Origin: Alicyclobacillus tolerans | Lineage (GTDB): Bacteria; Bacillota; Bacilli; Alicyclobacillales; Alicyclobacillaceae | Reading direction: 5' to 3' | Length of the DNA: 64,000 nucleotides | Assembly (NCBI RefSeq): GCF_900142255.1 | Contig: NZ_FRAF01000001.1 | Coordinates: 124,001 to 188,000, forward strand | Shown here: positions 18,921 to 26,968 of the stretch, in pieces | How positions within the stretch are numbered: the first letter of the stretch is position 1 | Layout of the letters: each line of letters starts with the position of its first letter | Notes under the pieces: model-generated | Databases searched by the model: none | Seen by the model: only the letters and a program-made list of their open reading frames with translations | Told to the model about the DNA's origin: nothing | Made by a program: the position numbers and the translations under genes

Positions 18921-18973
18921 GACTCTGCGACAACGAAGAATACTTTGTAAACGCCAAAGTTCTTCACAGAGTC
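18921..18973 (+). promoter_or_regulatory. 53-nt stem-loop in the mini-protein leader
   Basis: Three nested paired blocks: GACTCTG (18921-18927) with CAGAGTC (18967-18973), GAAGAA (18935-18940) with TTCTTC (18960-18965), and CTTTG (18943-18947) with CAAAG (18955-18959), closing a 7-base loop. There is no T-run, so it is not a terminator of the MFS gene. It ends 43 bases before the next start codon. Confidence 0.6.
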
Positions 18974-19016
18974 GCTGTTCACCCTCAAACCTAAACTTAG
19001 AAAGGATGATATCAGT

Positions 19017-19148
19017 ATGTATGGAGCATTTGGTGGTTATACACAATGGGCAGTCGTATTTTTGATTATCTTTGTCCTCTTCTTCCTTTTGGTTCCTGGT
19101 TACACAGCTGCAGCTGCAGCAACCACTGCGCCTGGCGTTGTATATTAA
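19017..19148 (+). CDS. YjcZ-like hydrophobic mini-protein, 43 aa
   Basis: A 43-residue protein starting MYGAFGGYTQWAVVF. A glycine/tyrosine-rich head (residues 1-9) is followed by one very hydrophobic helix (residues 11-26, WAVVFLIIFVLFFLLV) and an alanine-rich tail. The arrangement resembles the YjcZ family of sporulation-associated mini-proteins in Bacilli, although the cysteines of YjcZ are absent. AGAAAGGATGAT precedes the ATG with normal spacing. The gene is preceded by a strong stem-loop leader and a possible SigK -10, which supports a spore-coat or forespore-envelope role; this is inference. Too short for routine gene finders. Confidence 0.65.
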   Translation: MYGAFGGYTQWAVVFLIIFVLFFLLVPGYTAAAAATTAPGVVY

Positions 19149-19163
19149 GACTATCGAGTAGGA

Positions 19164-19181
19164 GGGGGCGCATAGCCCCCC
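19164..19181 (+). terminator. G-rich hairpin after the mini-protein gene
   Basis: GGGGGC (19164-19169) and GCCCCC (19175-19180) form a 6-bp GC stem with a 5-base loop, 16 bases after the stop codon. The following bases (CAACCTCTC) are not a T-run, so termination would be imperfect; transcript protection is another possibility. Confidence 0.45.
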
Positions 19182-19277
19182 AACCTCTCACACCACTAGA
19201 TTCCGCCAATGCAGGGCGTACTGACAAAAAACCGCAGTTCTTAAGAGTCGTGGTTTCCTTATGTGCAAATCAGCAAC

Positions 19278-20255
19278 TCAACTTACCGCCAGAATTTCCT
19301 GTCGATAGGACAATAAGGTATTGCGCATGCCTGCTAAAGTTGTCTGTTCATTAATAAAATTACGCATTTCTGCACAGCCGGGCAGACCTTTGATATACCA
19401 AGCAGCATGCTTACGCATCTCTTTGACACCCACAACTTCACCTTTTTCAGCCACTAGCAATTCTAAATGGCGCAAGGCAACTGTTATGCGTTCATCCACC
19501 CCAGGTTTTTCAATTTTTTGACCAGTTTCTAAAAAATGTGCAATTTCTCTAAATATCCACGGATTACCAAGCGCAGCTCGACCGACCATGACTCCATCGC
19601 ATCCAGTTTCCATCATCATACGATAGGCGTCTTCTGGCGAAGCAATATCTCCGTTACCAATAACCGGTACATTGACAGCCTGTTTGACACTGGCAATAAT
19701 AGACCAATCTGCATAACCTGTATACATCTGTTTAGCAGTGCGACCATGCAAAGTAACCGCACACGCCCCAGCCTCAACTACAGCCAGTGCAACTTCCACA
19801 GCATTGACGTGGTCATCATCCCAACCTTTGCGAAACTTTACTGTTACAGGCTTGTTTACCCGCTCCACAACCTCCTTGACAATGGATGCGGCATATTCAG
19901 GATTACGCGCTAATGCTGCGCCCGATCCGTTTTTATAAATTTTCAAAACTGGGCAACCCATATTGATATCAATGATATCTGCATTCGTTTCGCCAACCAT
20001 TTCAGCCGCCTTTACCATTGACTCCTTGTCATAACCCACCAGTTGTAGAGAGACAGGATGCTCATCTGGCAATATGGTCAACATTTTTTGGCTTTTTTGA
20101 TTTCCATGAACTAACGCTTTATCACTGACCATCTCCGCACAAACCATCCCTGCTCCTAGTTCCTTGGCCAATATGCGAAAAGCCGGATTGCACACACCAG
20201 CCATGGGGGCAAGAATAACAGGATTGTCCAGTTGAACATCTCTAATTTTCAGCAC
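19278..20255 (-). CDS. dusB: tRNA-dihydrouridine synthase DusB
   Basis: A 325-residue FMN enzyme that reduces uridine to dihydrouridine in tRNA D-loops. APMAGVCNPAFR starts near residue 17; INMGCPV holds the catalytic cysteine; TLHGRTAKQMYTG and VIGNGDI bind FMN. Start: the longest frame begins at 20321, but GTG 20255 has AAGGAGG 7 bases upstream and gives the family-typical N-terminus MLKIRDVQLDNPV. The start codon lies inside one arm of a 7-base inverted repeat (20253-20259 and 20282-20288), with the Shine-Dalgarno in the loop. Confidence 0.93.
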   Translation of the reverse strand: MLKIRDVQLDNPVILAPMAGVCNPAFRILAKELGAGMVCAEMVSDKALVHGNQKSQKMLTILPDEHPVSLQLVGYDKESMVKAAEMVGETNADIIDINMGCPVLKIYKNGSGAALARNPEYAASIVKEVVERVNKPVTVKFRKGWDDDHVNAVEVALAVVEAGACAVTLHGRTAKQMYTGYADWSIIASVKQAVNVPVIGNGDIASPEDAYRMMMETGCDGVMVGRAALGNPWIFREIAHFLETGQKIEKPGVDERITVALRHLELLVAEKGEVVGVKEMRKHAAWYIKGLPGCAEMRNFINEQTTLAGMRNTLLSYRQEILAVS

Positions 20256-20315
20256 GGTAACGCCTCCTTTCCAACGAAGACTACCGTGTTGTAGATTAGC
20301 AAATTCATGTTTGAA

Positions 20316-20352
20316 GGGCAAGCTTATGTTGCCAGTATGTCAAAGCTTGCCC
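20316..20352. terminator. 10-bp perfect inverted repeat between TM2 gene and dusB
   Basis: Arms GGGCAAGCTT (20316-20325) and AAGCTTGCCC (20343-20352) with a 17-base loop. It lies just after the TM2 gene on the minus strand. The tail TTCAAAC is poor in T, so a terminator role is plausible but not strong. Confidence 0.5.
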
Positions 20353-20374
20353 TCGGCCATCAGCCTCTCCATTT

Positions 20375-20608
20375 CTATTTTCGGTAGGACATAGCCATTC
20401 CCGCTGTAAGAAATAAATCAATGAGCCACCACACACCTACAATAAAAAGTAAAAATCTACCTATACCAACTCCTACCGTAAGTGTACCCAAAACTGAGAG
20501 TATCAACATCGTGACTCCGCTGCCAACTCTTCCACAATAAATCCGATGAATTCCTAAATATCCAAGAAAAAACCACAACACGTACGCAATTGCCACTGAA
20601 CGCTGCAC
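20375..20608 (-). CDS. TM2 domain-containing membrane protein
   Basis: A 77-residue protein with two membrane segments and the TM2 signature: LWFFLGYLGIHRIYCGRVGSG (residues ~10-30) then a second helix ending in WWLIDLFL. TM2 proteins are small inner-membrane proteins of unknown function. Start: the longest frame begins with ATG 20623, but that codon precedes its own GGAGG; GTG 20608 lies 8 bases after GGAGG and gives MQRSVAIAYVLWFF, the normal family start. Confidence 0.8.
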   Translation of the reverse strand: MQRSVAIAYVLWFFLGYLGIHRIYCGRVGSGVTMLILSVLGTLTVGVGIGRFLLFIVGVWWLIDLFLTAGMAMSYRK

Positions 20609-20683
20609 ATGCTGAACCTCCATTCCCGAATGTTCAAGTGCGCCTTTAGCAAAGCGTATGTGTTCTTAGCCTGTCTCGATTCC

Positions 20684-21607
20684 CTATGAACGACTGGGAG
20701 ATGGCAATATTTTATTAGACCAAGTCAAAAGACGTCGAGTTTCTGAATACATAAGGCTCTTACGGGGAGCGCCAAGAACCACAGAAATTCGCACATGGCC
20801 GTGCTGACGAACCGCAAAAGCAAGGCAGTACATCGCTTTTGAAGTAAATCCCGTTTTACCACCAATGATTTCACCAAAGGGAGCTTGTTTTACATATATT
20901 AGACGATTTCCATTTTGCACCGATTTCCCTGCTACTGTGCAATGCGTGGTTTGCATAGCATTGATAATTCTTGGATAACGGATAGCTTCCGCTAAAATCA
21001 GAGCGATATCATGTGCTGAAGAACGATGATCATCATCATGCAATCCGTTTGGAGTTACAAAAGAGGTGTTACGGCAGCCAATCAAGCGCGCCTTGAGATT
21101 CATCATGCGAGCAAAACCTTCCTGAGAACCACCAACTGTCTCAGCAATAGCATAGGCCACATCATTCGCGCTTTTCATCAAAATAGCTCGCAACGCTTCA
21201 TCAGATGTCATGGTGGTGCCTGGTTTGACACCAAGCCGCACTTTGGCTTGTCGAGCCGCTTTAGGACCAAGATAAATCGGATCGTCCGGCTGTGTATGCG
21301 TGACCAAGAGAATGGCCGTCATCAACTTGGTTGTACTTGCCGGATAGTACGGATGGTCAGCCGATTTAGCATACAGAATTTGTCCGTCTGTTGCATCGTA
21401 AACAATTGCTGCACGCGCATTCACATGGGGGGGGCGCAATCGTTCTGCACGCGCTTGACGCGAGGCAGCTTGAACCAACGATGAATGAACAGCGTATTGA
21501 GAAGAAGATAAAAATCCTGATGAAAAGAGAGCAAAAATCATGAGGCTAAAGGCGGCAACAAACCGCCTTAGCCAACCAATTTTGCGATGATCTTTATAAA
21601 TTCTCAT
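20684..21607 (-). CDS. D-alanyl-D-alanine carboxypeptidase, DacF type
   Basis: A 307-residue secreted penicillin-binding protein (peptidase S11) that trims the terminal D-Ala from peptidoglycan stem peptides. A signal peptide with hydrophobic core spans about residues 14-40. The three active-site motifs are STTK in YYPASTTKLM (near residue 91), SAN in KSANDVAYA, and KTG in GGKTGFTSKA. It is shorter than DacA and ends soon after the catalytic domain, as in DacF/DacB-like sporulation enzymes; the exact class is uncertain. Start: ATG 21607 has GAGGGAG upstream; the longest frame adds six codons. Confidence 0.85.
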   Translation of the reverse strand: MRIYKDHRKIGWLRRFVAAFSLMIFALFSSGFLSSSQYAVHSSLVQAASRQARAERLRPPHVNARAAIVYDATDGQILYAKSADHPYYPASTTKLMTAILLVTHTQPDDPIYLGPKAARQAKVRLGVKPGTTMTSDEALRAILMKSANDVAYAIAETVGGSQEGFARMMNLKARLIGCRNTSFVTPNGLHDDDHRSSAHDIALILAEAIRYPRIINAMQTTHCTVAGKSVQNGNRLIYVKQAPFGEIIGGKTGFTSKAMYCLAFAVRQHGHVRISVVLGAPRKSLMYSETRRLLTWSNKILPSPSRS

Positions 21608-21662
21608 ACCGACACTCCCTCGCAACTGTAGACGAGAGGAGCATTTGCGAAAAACATAAAAC

Positions 21663-22352
21663 TTATTCGGCTGTTTGCTTTTTCACCATGACTCGTCTTG
21701 CAACCTGCGGATTTAAAGAAGCGTATTGTGGAGTGGCACCTGGATGTTGACGAGTGACCAAAGTAATTCCCACGTCATAAGGACTGGCTGGCTGCTCCAT
21801 AGTCACCAACGCGCCAGGAACAACGCCTGACTGATGAAAATATCGCAGCAAATTAAGATCTTCTTCAGCAAGTTCCATGATTCTTACAACAACAGCCTCT
21901 TCTCCAGGCTCCAAATCTGTAATGGGGATCCCTGCTACTTTAGATGCACCCGTACCTGGAATCAAATTTCCATGTGGACAAGTAGTCGGACGTCCAAGTA
22001 ATTCAAAAAGACGTGTTTCCACCATTGGAGAGATAGAATGTTCCAAGCGCTCTGCTTCTACATGAGCATCAGCCCAATCGAGACCTAAATGATCGGTTAA
22101 CCAACGTTCTAAAAGGCGATGACGGCGAACCATCGCCTCTGCCCGTCGACGACCTTCTTCCGTGAGAGAAATTGGCTTACCGTCCCCCGCTTCTACCAAT
22201 CCAAGAGCGGTCAACCGTTGCATGGTCTGCGTAACAGTTGGCCTGGCTACAGACAAATAGTCAGCTACTTTGGACGGTAAAGGTTCCTCTCCTTCGCTCT
22301 CCAAAATATATACAGCCTCTAAATACGATTCTATTCCCCGTGTTCTGCTCAT
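21663..22352 (-). CDS. DtxR/MntR family metal-dependent repressor with FeoA-like C-terminus
   Basis: A 229-residue regulator. Residues 1-60 form a winged helix (YLEAVYILE ... PTVTQTMQRLTALGLV); residues ~65-140 form the metal-binding dimerisation domain with VRRHRLLERWL, HVEAERLEHSIS and CPHGNLIP; residues ~150-225 are a FeoA/SH3-like domain, which makes it more like IdeR/DtxR than the shorter B. subtilis MntR. It probably senses iron or manganese. The gene stands 3 bases after the FAH-family gene and may be co-transcribed with it and hemQ, which would link metal sensing and heme synthesis. Confidence 0.88.
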   Translation of the reverse strand: MSRTRGIESYLEAVYILESEGEEPLPSKVADYLSVARPTVTQTMQRLTALGLVEAGDGKPISLTEEGRRRAEAMVRRHRLLERWLTDHLGLDWADAHVEAERLEHSISPMVETRLFELLGRPTTCPHGNLIPGTGASKVAGIPITDLEPGEEAVVVRIMELAEEDLNLLRYFHQSGVVPGALVTMEQPASPYDVGITLVTRQHPGATPQYASLNPQVARRVMVKKQTAE

Positions 22353-22355
22353 GAA

Positions 22356-23039
22356 CTACCTCTCTTGCACCTTCGTCTTGGCAATCGTTTTCTCTGCGAT
22401 ACGCCATTCCAATTCGTCACCAGGCTGCACTGGCCCCACGCCTGCTGGTGTACCTGTAAACAGAATATCTCCCTTTGCCAGCCCAAAATACCTGGCCACG
22501 TACTCAAGCAGAGTCGGAAAATCAAAGATCATATCCTCAGCTTTTCCTTGCTGCAGGATTTGACCCTGACGCACTAATGAAAAAGAGGTATGCAACAATT
22601 CTTGCCAATCTTCCACTTGATAAAAATCTGTCAGCACAGCTGATTGTGGGAAACTTTTAGCTAACTCCCAAGGATGTCCTGCCGCTTTCAAGCGACTCTG
22701 AACATCGCGCAAAGTTAAATCAAGTCCAAGCGCAACACCACCAATAGCGGAAGGAAAATCTGCAGCCGAGTGAATATCTGAATCAATCCACAACACCCAC
22801 TCCAGCTCATGATGAACACTTCCCATATCTGTAGGCAACTGCAAAAGCTCGTGGGCACTATGCAGAGCATGTGTCGATTTGGCGAAAATCATGGGTTGTT
22901 CAGGCACGTCATTGCCGAGTTCTTTTGCGTGATCGACATAATTTCTGCCTACACAGAAGATATTTTTAATCTGCCCCAGAGCATCCTCAACTTTTAACCA
23001 AGGTTGTTCCCAATGGATGACACGGTTCACGCAAATCAT
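22356..23039 (-). CDS. Fumarylacetoacetate hydrolase family protein
   Basis: A 227-residue FAH-fold metal-dependent hydrolase/decarboxylase. FCVGRNYVDHAKELGND at residues ~29-45, the metal-ligand strand HHELEWVLWID, DLTLRDVQ, and GDILFTGTPAGVGPVQPGD are the family blocks. The family covers acylpyruvases, oxaloacetate decarboxylases and others, so the substrate is not assigned. It begins 5 bases after hemQ and ends 3 bases before the metal regulator gene, which implies one operon. Confidence 0.85.
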   Translation of the reverse strand: MICVNRVIHWEQPWLKVEDALGQIKNIFCVGRNYVDHAKELGNDVPEQPMIFAKSTHALHSAHELLQLPTDMGSVHHELEWVLWIDSDIHSAADFPSAIGGVALGLDLTLRDVQSRLKAAGHPWELAKSFPQSAVLTDFYQVEDWQELLHTSFSLVRQGQILQQGKAEDMIFDFPTLLEYVARYFGLAKGDILFTGTPAGVGPVQPGDELEWRIAEKTIAKTKVQER

Positions 23040-23044
23040 CTACC

Positions 23045-23827
23045 TTATTCAAAATTTTTTCGACCCATCATGCGTTGCGGCATATTTCTCCATACCTGGA
23101 CCATGGTCGGAGCATCGGTACGTTTCCCCACCCAAAAGGGTCCAAACTCTGCGTATTTTGCACTGACTTCATCAAAACGCATCTCTTGAACAATCTTCTT
23201 AAACTCAAGCGGATCATGGGCAAATAAAGTTACACCCCACTCCCAATCGTCGAAACCCATAGAACCACTGATGATTTGCTTAATTTTATTCGCGTATTCG
23301 CGGCCAATTTGGCCATGGCTTCGCATCAAGCGGACACGTTCCTCATTGTCAAGAGTATACCAATTATCTTGTCCTTCACGTTTCTTCGACATAGGATAGA
23401 AGCAAAGGTAGGGCATGTCTGGCATGGCTGGTTTCAGCCTGCTCTGCAGATAGGGATCTGTCTCTACATCAACCCCAGGTTTGGCCAGATACCCTCCTAG
23501 TTCAACCACTGATAAGTAGGAATGAACAGGTTCAAGATAGGAGGCAATGGCGGTTTGCTGCAAATGTTCCTTTGTTTCTATCATTTCTTCAATGGTTGGG
23601 CGAAAATGCAATAGTAGTATATCTGCCTTATGCCCAGCAACACGAAACATGCCAAAACTTCCAGTCTGTGATTCATTGACACGCTCATACTCCTGGATAA
23701 GTGAATGAAACCCAGTTAATGCGTTGACTCTCTCAGCAGCAGAAGCCGCTTGCCATCTTGCAATGTCAATACTCCGAAAATCATGCAATACATACCAACC
23801 ATCCAAGGTAACCGGTGCATTACTCAT
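23045..23827 (-). CDS. hemQ: Coproheme decarboxylase (hydrogen peroxide-dependent heme synthase) HemQ
   Basis: A 260-residue chlorite-dismutase-fold enzyme that decarboxylates coproheme III to heme b, the last step of the coproporphyrin route in Gram-positives. The catalytic tyrosine region WYTLDNEERVRLMRSHGQIGR includes the axial histidine (SHGQ). WEWGVTLFAHDPLEFKKIV and FGPFWVGKR are typical of HemQ. Start: ATG 23827 has GGAG upstream and gives MSNAPVTLDGW; the longest frame adds 15 codons. It overlaps the end of the glycerate kinase gene by 8 bases. Confidence 0.94.
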   Translation of the reverse strand: MSNAPVTLDGWYVLHDFRSIDIARWQAASAAERVNALTGFHSLIQEYERVNESQTGSFGMFRVAGHKADILLLHFRPTIEEMIETKEHLQQTAIASYLEPVHSYLSVVELGGYLAKPGVDVETDPYLQSRLKPAMPDMPYLCFYPMSKKREGQDNWYTLDNEERVRLMRSHGQIGREYANKIKQIISGSMGFDDWEWGVTLFAHDPLEFKKIVQEMRFDEVSAKYAEFGPFWVGKRTDAPTMVQVWRNMPQRMMGRKNFE

Positions 23828-24998
23828 GTGTGAGGTCTCCTTTCTTAGTGCGCTGACTATGTTCCAGCTCACGTATCATTTCTTGAGCTACCTGAATGAC
23901 TGCTTGTTGCAGGCGAAGCGCCGGGGAATCATCTTCACTATGAGTGGGTGCAGCTTCTACCATATAACTGACGCCGCATTCAAAAAGGCGTTCATGCCCC
24001 TCTCCAAAACGTCCTGCAACCACAGCACAACTTTTATTCATTTGGCTGGCTAGCTGTCCCATATAGGCAGGCACTTTGCCTTCTCTGGTAGAGGCATCTA
24101 CTTGTCCTTCTCCTGTAATCACAAAATCCGCATTCATTATTCTATCAGGAATCTCCAGTTTTTCTGCCACATAATTCGCTCCTGCAACACGAGTAGCCTT
24201 GCCGAAGGCAAATAACGGTAAAGCTGCTCCACCAGCAGCACCCATGCCAGGTTCTTGCGCTAACGGCGAGATATGTAGACTATTTTCCAACAAACTAGCA
24301 AAACGTGACAATTCCATATCTCTTTTTTGAATCGCTTCAGGCGAAGTAAGACCTTTTTGTGGGCCATAGACAGTAGCTGAACCGTTGATACCTGTCAACG
24401 GATTTTGCACATCGGCCAATACTGTGAAATTCACATGGTAGACAGCCGGATGAACTCCCTGGAGCGAAATGGTTCGTACTCGTTCAAGCTCTCGTGCGTC
24501 TTTACCAGAAAGCCGATCATCAGTATCATCTAGATACTGCGCCCCGAGCGCCGCAAGCAACCCATAACCTCCATCCGTCGATGCACTTCCTCCAAGCGCG
24601 AGCACAATCTCTGTGATTCCACGCATCAAGGCATCAAGAATGACCTGGCCCAACCCATAAGTATTGGCCTGCAGGGCACGTTCTAATTTGCTTTTTTCAC
24701 TTCCCTTCAGAGGAACATAACCACAGATATTGGCAAGTTCAATGTAGGCCGTGTGGTCCTGTATCAGATAATACGAGCTGTGTGGTTCTCCAAATGCATC
24801 CATTGCATGAATTCGAATGACTTGAGCATGAAGTTTTTTTTGTAAAACTTCCAGCGTTCCTTCACCGCCATCAGCCATGGGTGCAAGATCAACTTCCATT
24901 GTTTTTTGCACACGTTTCAGCGCTTTTGCCATTAGTTCAGCTGCAGTGACGGCTGATAAAGTACCTTTATAAGAGTCTGGTGCGACCAGAACGCGCAT
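23820..24998 (-). CDS. Glycerate kinase (GlxK/GarK family)
   Basis: A 392-residue type-I glycerate kinase, which phosphorylates D-glycerate, usually to 2-phosphoglycerate. The N-terminus VLVAPDSYKGTLSA, the MADGGEGTLEVL block near residue 43, LALGGSASTDGGYGLLAALG near residue 130 and ITGEGQVDASTREGKVP near residue 295 are characteristic. It is the upstream gene of the hemQ operon by overlap, with no obvious metabolic link to heme. The Shine-Dalgarno is modest (GAGGTGA). Confidence 0.92.
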   Translation of the reverse strand: MRVLVAPDSYKGTLSAVTAAELMAKALKRVQKTMEVDLAPMADGGEGTLEVLQKKLHAQVIRIHAMDAFGEPHSSYYLIQDHTAYIELANICGYVPLKGSEKSKLERALQANTYGLGQVILDALMRGITEIVLALGGSASTDGGYGLLAALGAQYLDDTDDRLSGKDARELERVRTISLQGVHPAVYHVNFTVLADVQNPLTGINGSATVYGPQKGLTSPEAIQKRDMELSRFASLLENSLHISPLAQEPGMGAAGGAALPLFAFGKATRVAGANYVAEKLEIPDRIMNADFVITGEGQVDASTREGKVPAYMGQLASQMNKSCAVVAGRFGEGHERLFECGVSYMVEAAPTHSEDDSPALRLQQAVIQVAQEMIRELEHSQRTKKGDLTHE

Positions 24999-25083
24999 AG
25001 ACTGATAGTCACCTCATTGTTTTTCCTATAGTTTACGTTCAATAGAAGGGAATTGTCCAATCATTATCCAAACCACTCAACAG

Positions 25084-25106
25084 AAAAAGGCGGCATAACT
25101 GCCGCC
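25084..25106 (-). terminator. Intrinsic terminator of the bacilliredoxin gene
   Basis: GGCGGCA (25089-25095) and TGCCGCC (25100-25106) form a 7-bp GC stem with loop TAAC. On the minus strand the stem is followed by TTTTTCTG. Confidence 0.88.
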
Positions 25107-25146
25107 CTATCGGATATCAATGGGTATGGAGAAAGCTCAAGTTGTG

Positions 25147-25578
25147 TCAGGCACAATATTCGTCAAACAAAGCCACTAAGTGAGCTGCAACATGATGTGC
25201 ATCGCTGCCTTCAATATTACTGCGGTGTAAAACTCCTACTAACTTTCCGTCCTTGAAGAGAAACATAGACGGTGATGATGGTGGCATTCCTTCAAAATAT
25301 TCACGGGCACGTGCTGTTGCGTCTTTGTCTTGTCCAGCAAATACCGTCACCAGACGATCAGGTTTTTTATCATTCTGCAAAGCTAGGGCAACGGCTGGAC
25401 GAGCAATTCCACCCGCACATCCGCAAATAGAATTGACCACCACCAACATGGTACCCTGTTTATCCTTCATAGCTTCGTCCACTTCTTGTGCGTTGCGAAG
25501 CTCTTGAAAGCCAAGCTGCGTCAATTCATCCCGCATCGGCTGCACCATCATTGCATAAAAATCCAATTCCAAACTCAT
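25147..25578 (-). CDS. Bacilliredoxin, BrxA/BrxB family
   Basis: A 143-residue thioredoxin-like protein with the CGC motif of bacilliredoxins in NSICGCAGG (near residue 53). These proteins remove bacillithiol from S-bacillithiolated proteins after oxidative stress. Length and the MEL-type N-terminal block YAMMVQPMRDELTQLGF match BrxB/YqiW. Start: ATG 25578 lies 6 bases after GCGAGGAGG; the longest frame adds 16 codons. It has its own terminator and a possible promoter, so it is probably monocistronic. Confidence 0.92.
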   Translation of the reverse strand: MSLELDFYAMMVQPMRDELTQLGFQELRNAQEVDEAMKDKQGTMLVVVNSICGCAGGIARPAVALALQNDKKPDRLVTVFAGQDKDATARAREYFEGMPPSSPSMFLFKDGKLVGVLHRSNIEGSDAHHVAAHLVALFDEYCA

Positions 25579-25669
25579 AGGAATCCTCCTCGCTTTGCGG
25601 GCCCTCAAGTAGGCACACCGGATCATGACCAGAATGCTTCAGACAATTTGCCTGATAACCTCTTCCTTT

Positions 25670-25697
25670 ATTATAGAATGCCCGCTGCAGACTGCAA
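25670..25697 (-). promoter_or_regulatory. Possible promoter of the bacilliredoxin gene
   Basis: On the minus strand TTGCAG (25697-25692), 16 bases, TATAAT (25675-25670). The -10 is perfect; the -35 matches only in TTG. Confidence 0.4.
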
Positions 25698-25813
25698 ATG
25701 TTTTTTTATCTCCTAAAGAACTGCAAGTAAAAAGATTGGATGGATTCACTCCAGACAAAGATGACAGTTTGACGAAACCAGATGAGGAAACGAATAAAGT
25801 CAGATACCTTAAG

Positions 25814-25843
25814 TTGCGGAGCATTGCTTACAAACGGTATAAC
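25814..25843 (+). promoter_or_regulatory. Possible promoter of hemE-cpfC-hemY
   Basis: TTGCGG (25814-25819), 18 bases, TATAAC (25838-25843), ending 34 bases before the hemE ATG. A moderate match to SigA. Confidence 0.4.
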
Positions 25844-25877
25844 GAAAAGAGGAATTCTTTAGAGGAGCTAAAATTCG

Positions 25878-26942
25878 ATGTCTATCTCAAATTCCATTTT
25901 TCTCAAAGCCTGCGTACGTGAACCAGTTTCACGCGCACCCGTTTGGTATATGCGCCAAGCTGGCCGTTATGATGCCGACTATCGAGAAATTCGCAAACAA
26001 TACTCACTAGTAGAAATTTGTCAACGTCCGCAAATTTGTGCTGATGTTACACGGATGCCTGTTGAAAAATTGGGCGTTGATGCTGCCATTTTGTTTTCTG
26101 ATATCATGATCCCGATTGGTGCCATGGGATTAGATTTTGAAATCAAAGAAAATATTGGTCCTGTCATTGAAACCCCGATTCGCAGTAAGGAAGATGTCAA
26201 TCGTTTACGTCTGTTTGAACCCGGCCAAGATCTTTGGTATGTATTGGAAACCATTGAACGACTTCGTCATCAATTACATGTTCCTCTGATTGGATTTACA
26301 GGTGCCCCTTTTACATTGGCAAGTTATATGATAGAAGGCGGTCCATCGCGTGAATACATTGAAACCAAGCGGCTCATGTATAGCCAACCGGATGTTTGGA
26401 AAATGCTGATGGACAAGCTTGGCGAGATGATCATCCTTTATGGTAAGGCGCAAGTCAAAGCAGGAGCGCAGGCTCTTCAGTTATTTGATTCCTGGGTCGG
26501 TTCACTGTCTCCCGATGCTTATGAAACTTATGTATACCCAACCATGAAACACATTTTTGATGAATTACGTCCGCTTGGTGTACCGTTAATTCTATTTGGT
26601 GTCACAACAGGCGAATTGCTGACTCAGTTTCAACATGCGGGTGCGTCTGTCATTGGTGTAGACTGGAGAGTTCCTATTCGTAGAGCTCGTGAGAGACTCG
26701 GAACGAAAATTGCTCTGCAGGGAAATCTTGATCCTGCTCTATTGCAGGCGCCATGGAACGTACTCGAAGCAGAAACTCGTAAACTTCTGGAAGAAGGCTT
26801 ACGACACCCCGGCTATATTTTCAACTTAGGACATGGTGTGCGACCTTCAGTAGACATACAAATTTTAAAAAGACTCACAGAATTTGTTCACACTTATAGT
26901 GAGGAATGGCTTGCTCAACAATTGACATCTTCTGCTCAATAG
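25878..26942 (+). CDS. hemE: Uroporphyrinogen decarboxylase
   Basis: A 354-residue HemE, which decarboxylates uroporphyrinogen III to coproporphyrinogen III. The signature PVWYMRQAGRYDADYR (residues ~21-36) includes the substrate-binding arginines, and the catalytic aspartate is in ILFSDIMIP. IGFTGAPFTLASYMIEGG and GYIFNLGHGV complete the fold. GAGGAG lies 11 bases before the ATG. First gene of hemE-cpfC-hemY. Confidence 0.97.
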   Translation: MSISNSIFLKACVREPVSRAPVWYMRQAGRYDADYREIRKQYSLVEICQRPQICADVTRMPVEKLGVDAAILFSDIMIPIGAMGLDFEIKENIGPVIETPIRSKEDVNRLRLFEPGQDLWYVLETIERLRHQLHVPLIGFTGAPFTLASYMIEGGPSREYIETKRLMYSQPDVWKMLMDKLGEMIILYGKAQVKAGAQALQLFDSWVGSLSPDAYETYVYPTMKHIFDELRPLGVPLILFGVTTGELLTQFQHAGASVIGVDWRVPIRRARERLGTKIALQGNLDPALLQAPWNVLEAETRKLLEEGLRHPGYIFNLGHGVRPSVDIQILKRLTEFVHTYSEEWLAQQLTSSAQ

Positions 26943-26968
26943 AAAAAATAGTAGAGGAGTTGGCACGA

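Noticed and set aside
19046-19354. 102-codon frame overlapping the mini-protein and dusB end
   Set aside because: Product rich in Cys, Arg and Ser without pattern; the 43-residue frame that starts earlier has the good ribosome site.
20684-21607. Assignment as DacF specifically
   Set aside because: Active-site motifs show an S11 carboxypeptidase, but length and motifs do not separate DacF from DacB or other paralogues without a tree.
25625-25921. 98-codon frame upstream of and overlapping hemE
   Set aside because: No ribosome site, overlaps the hemE start and both promoter candidates, and has no family features.
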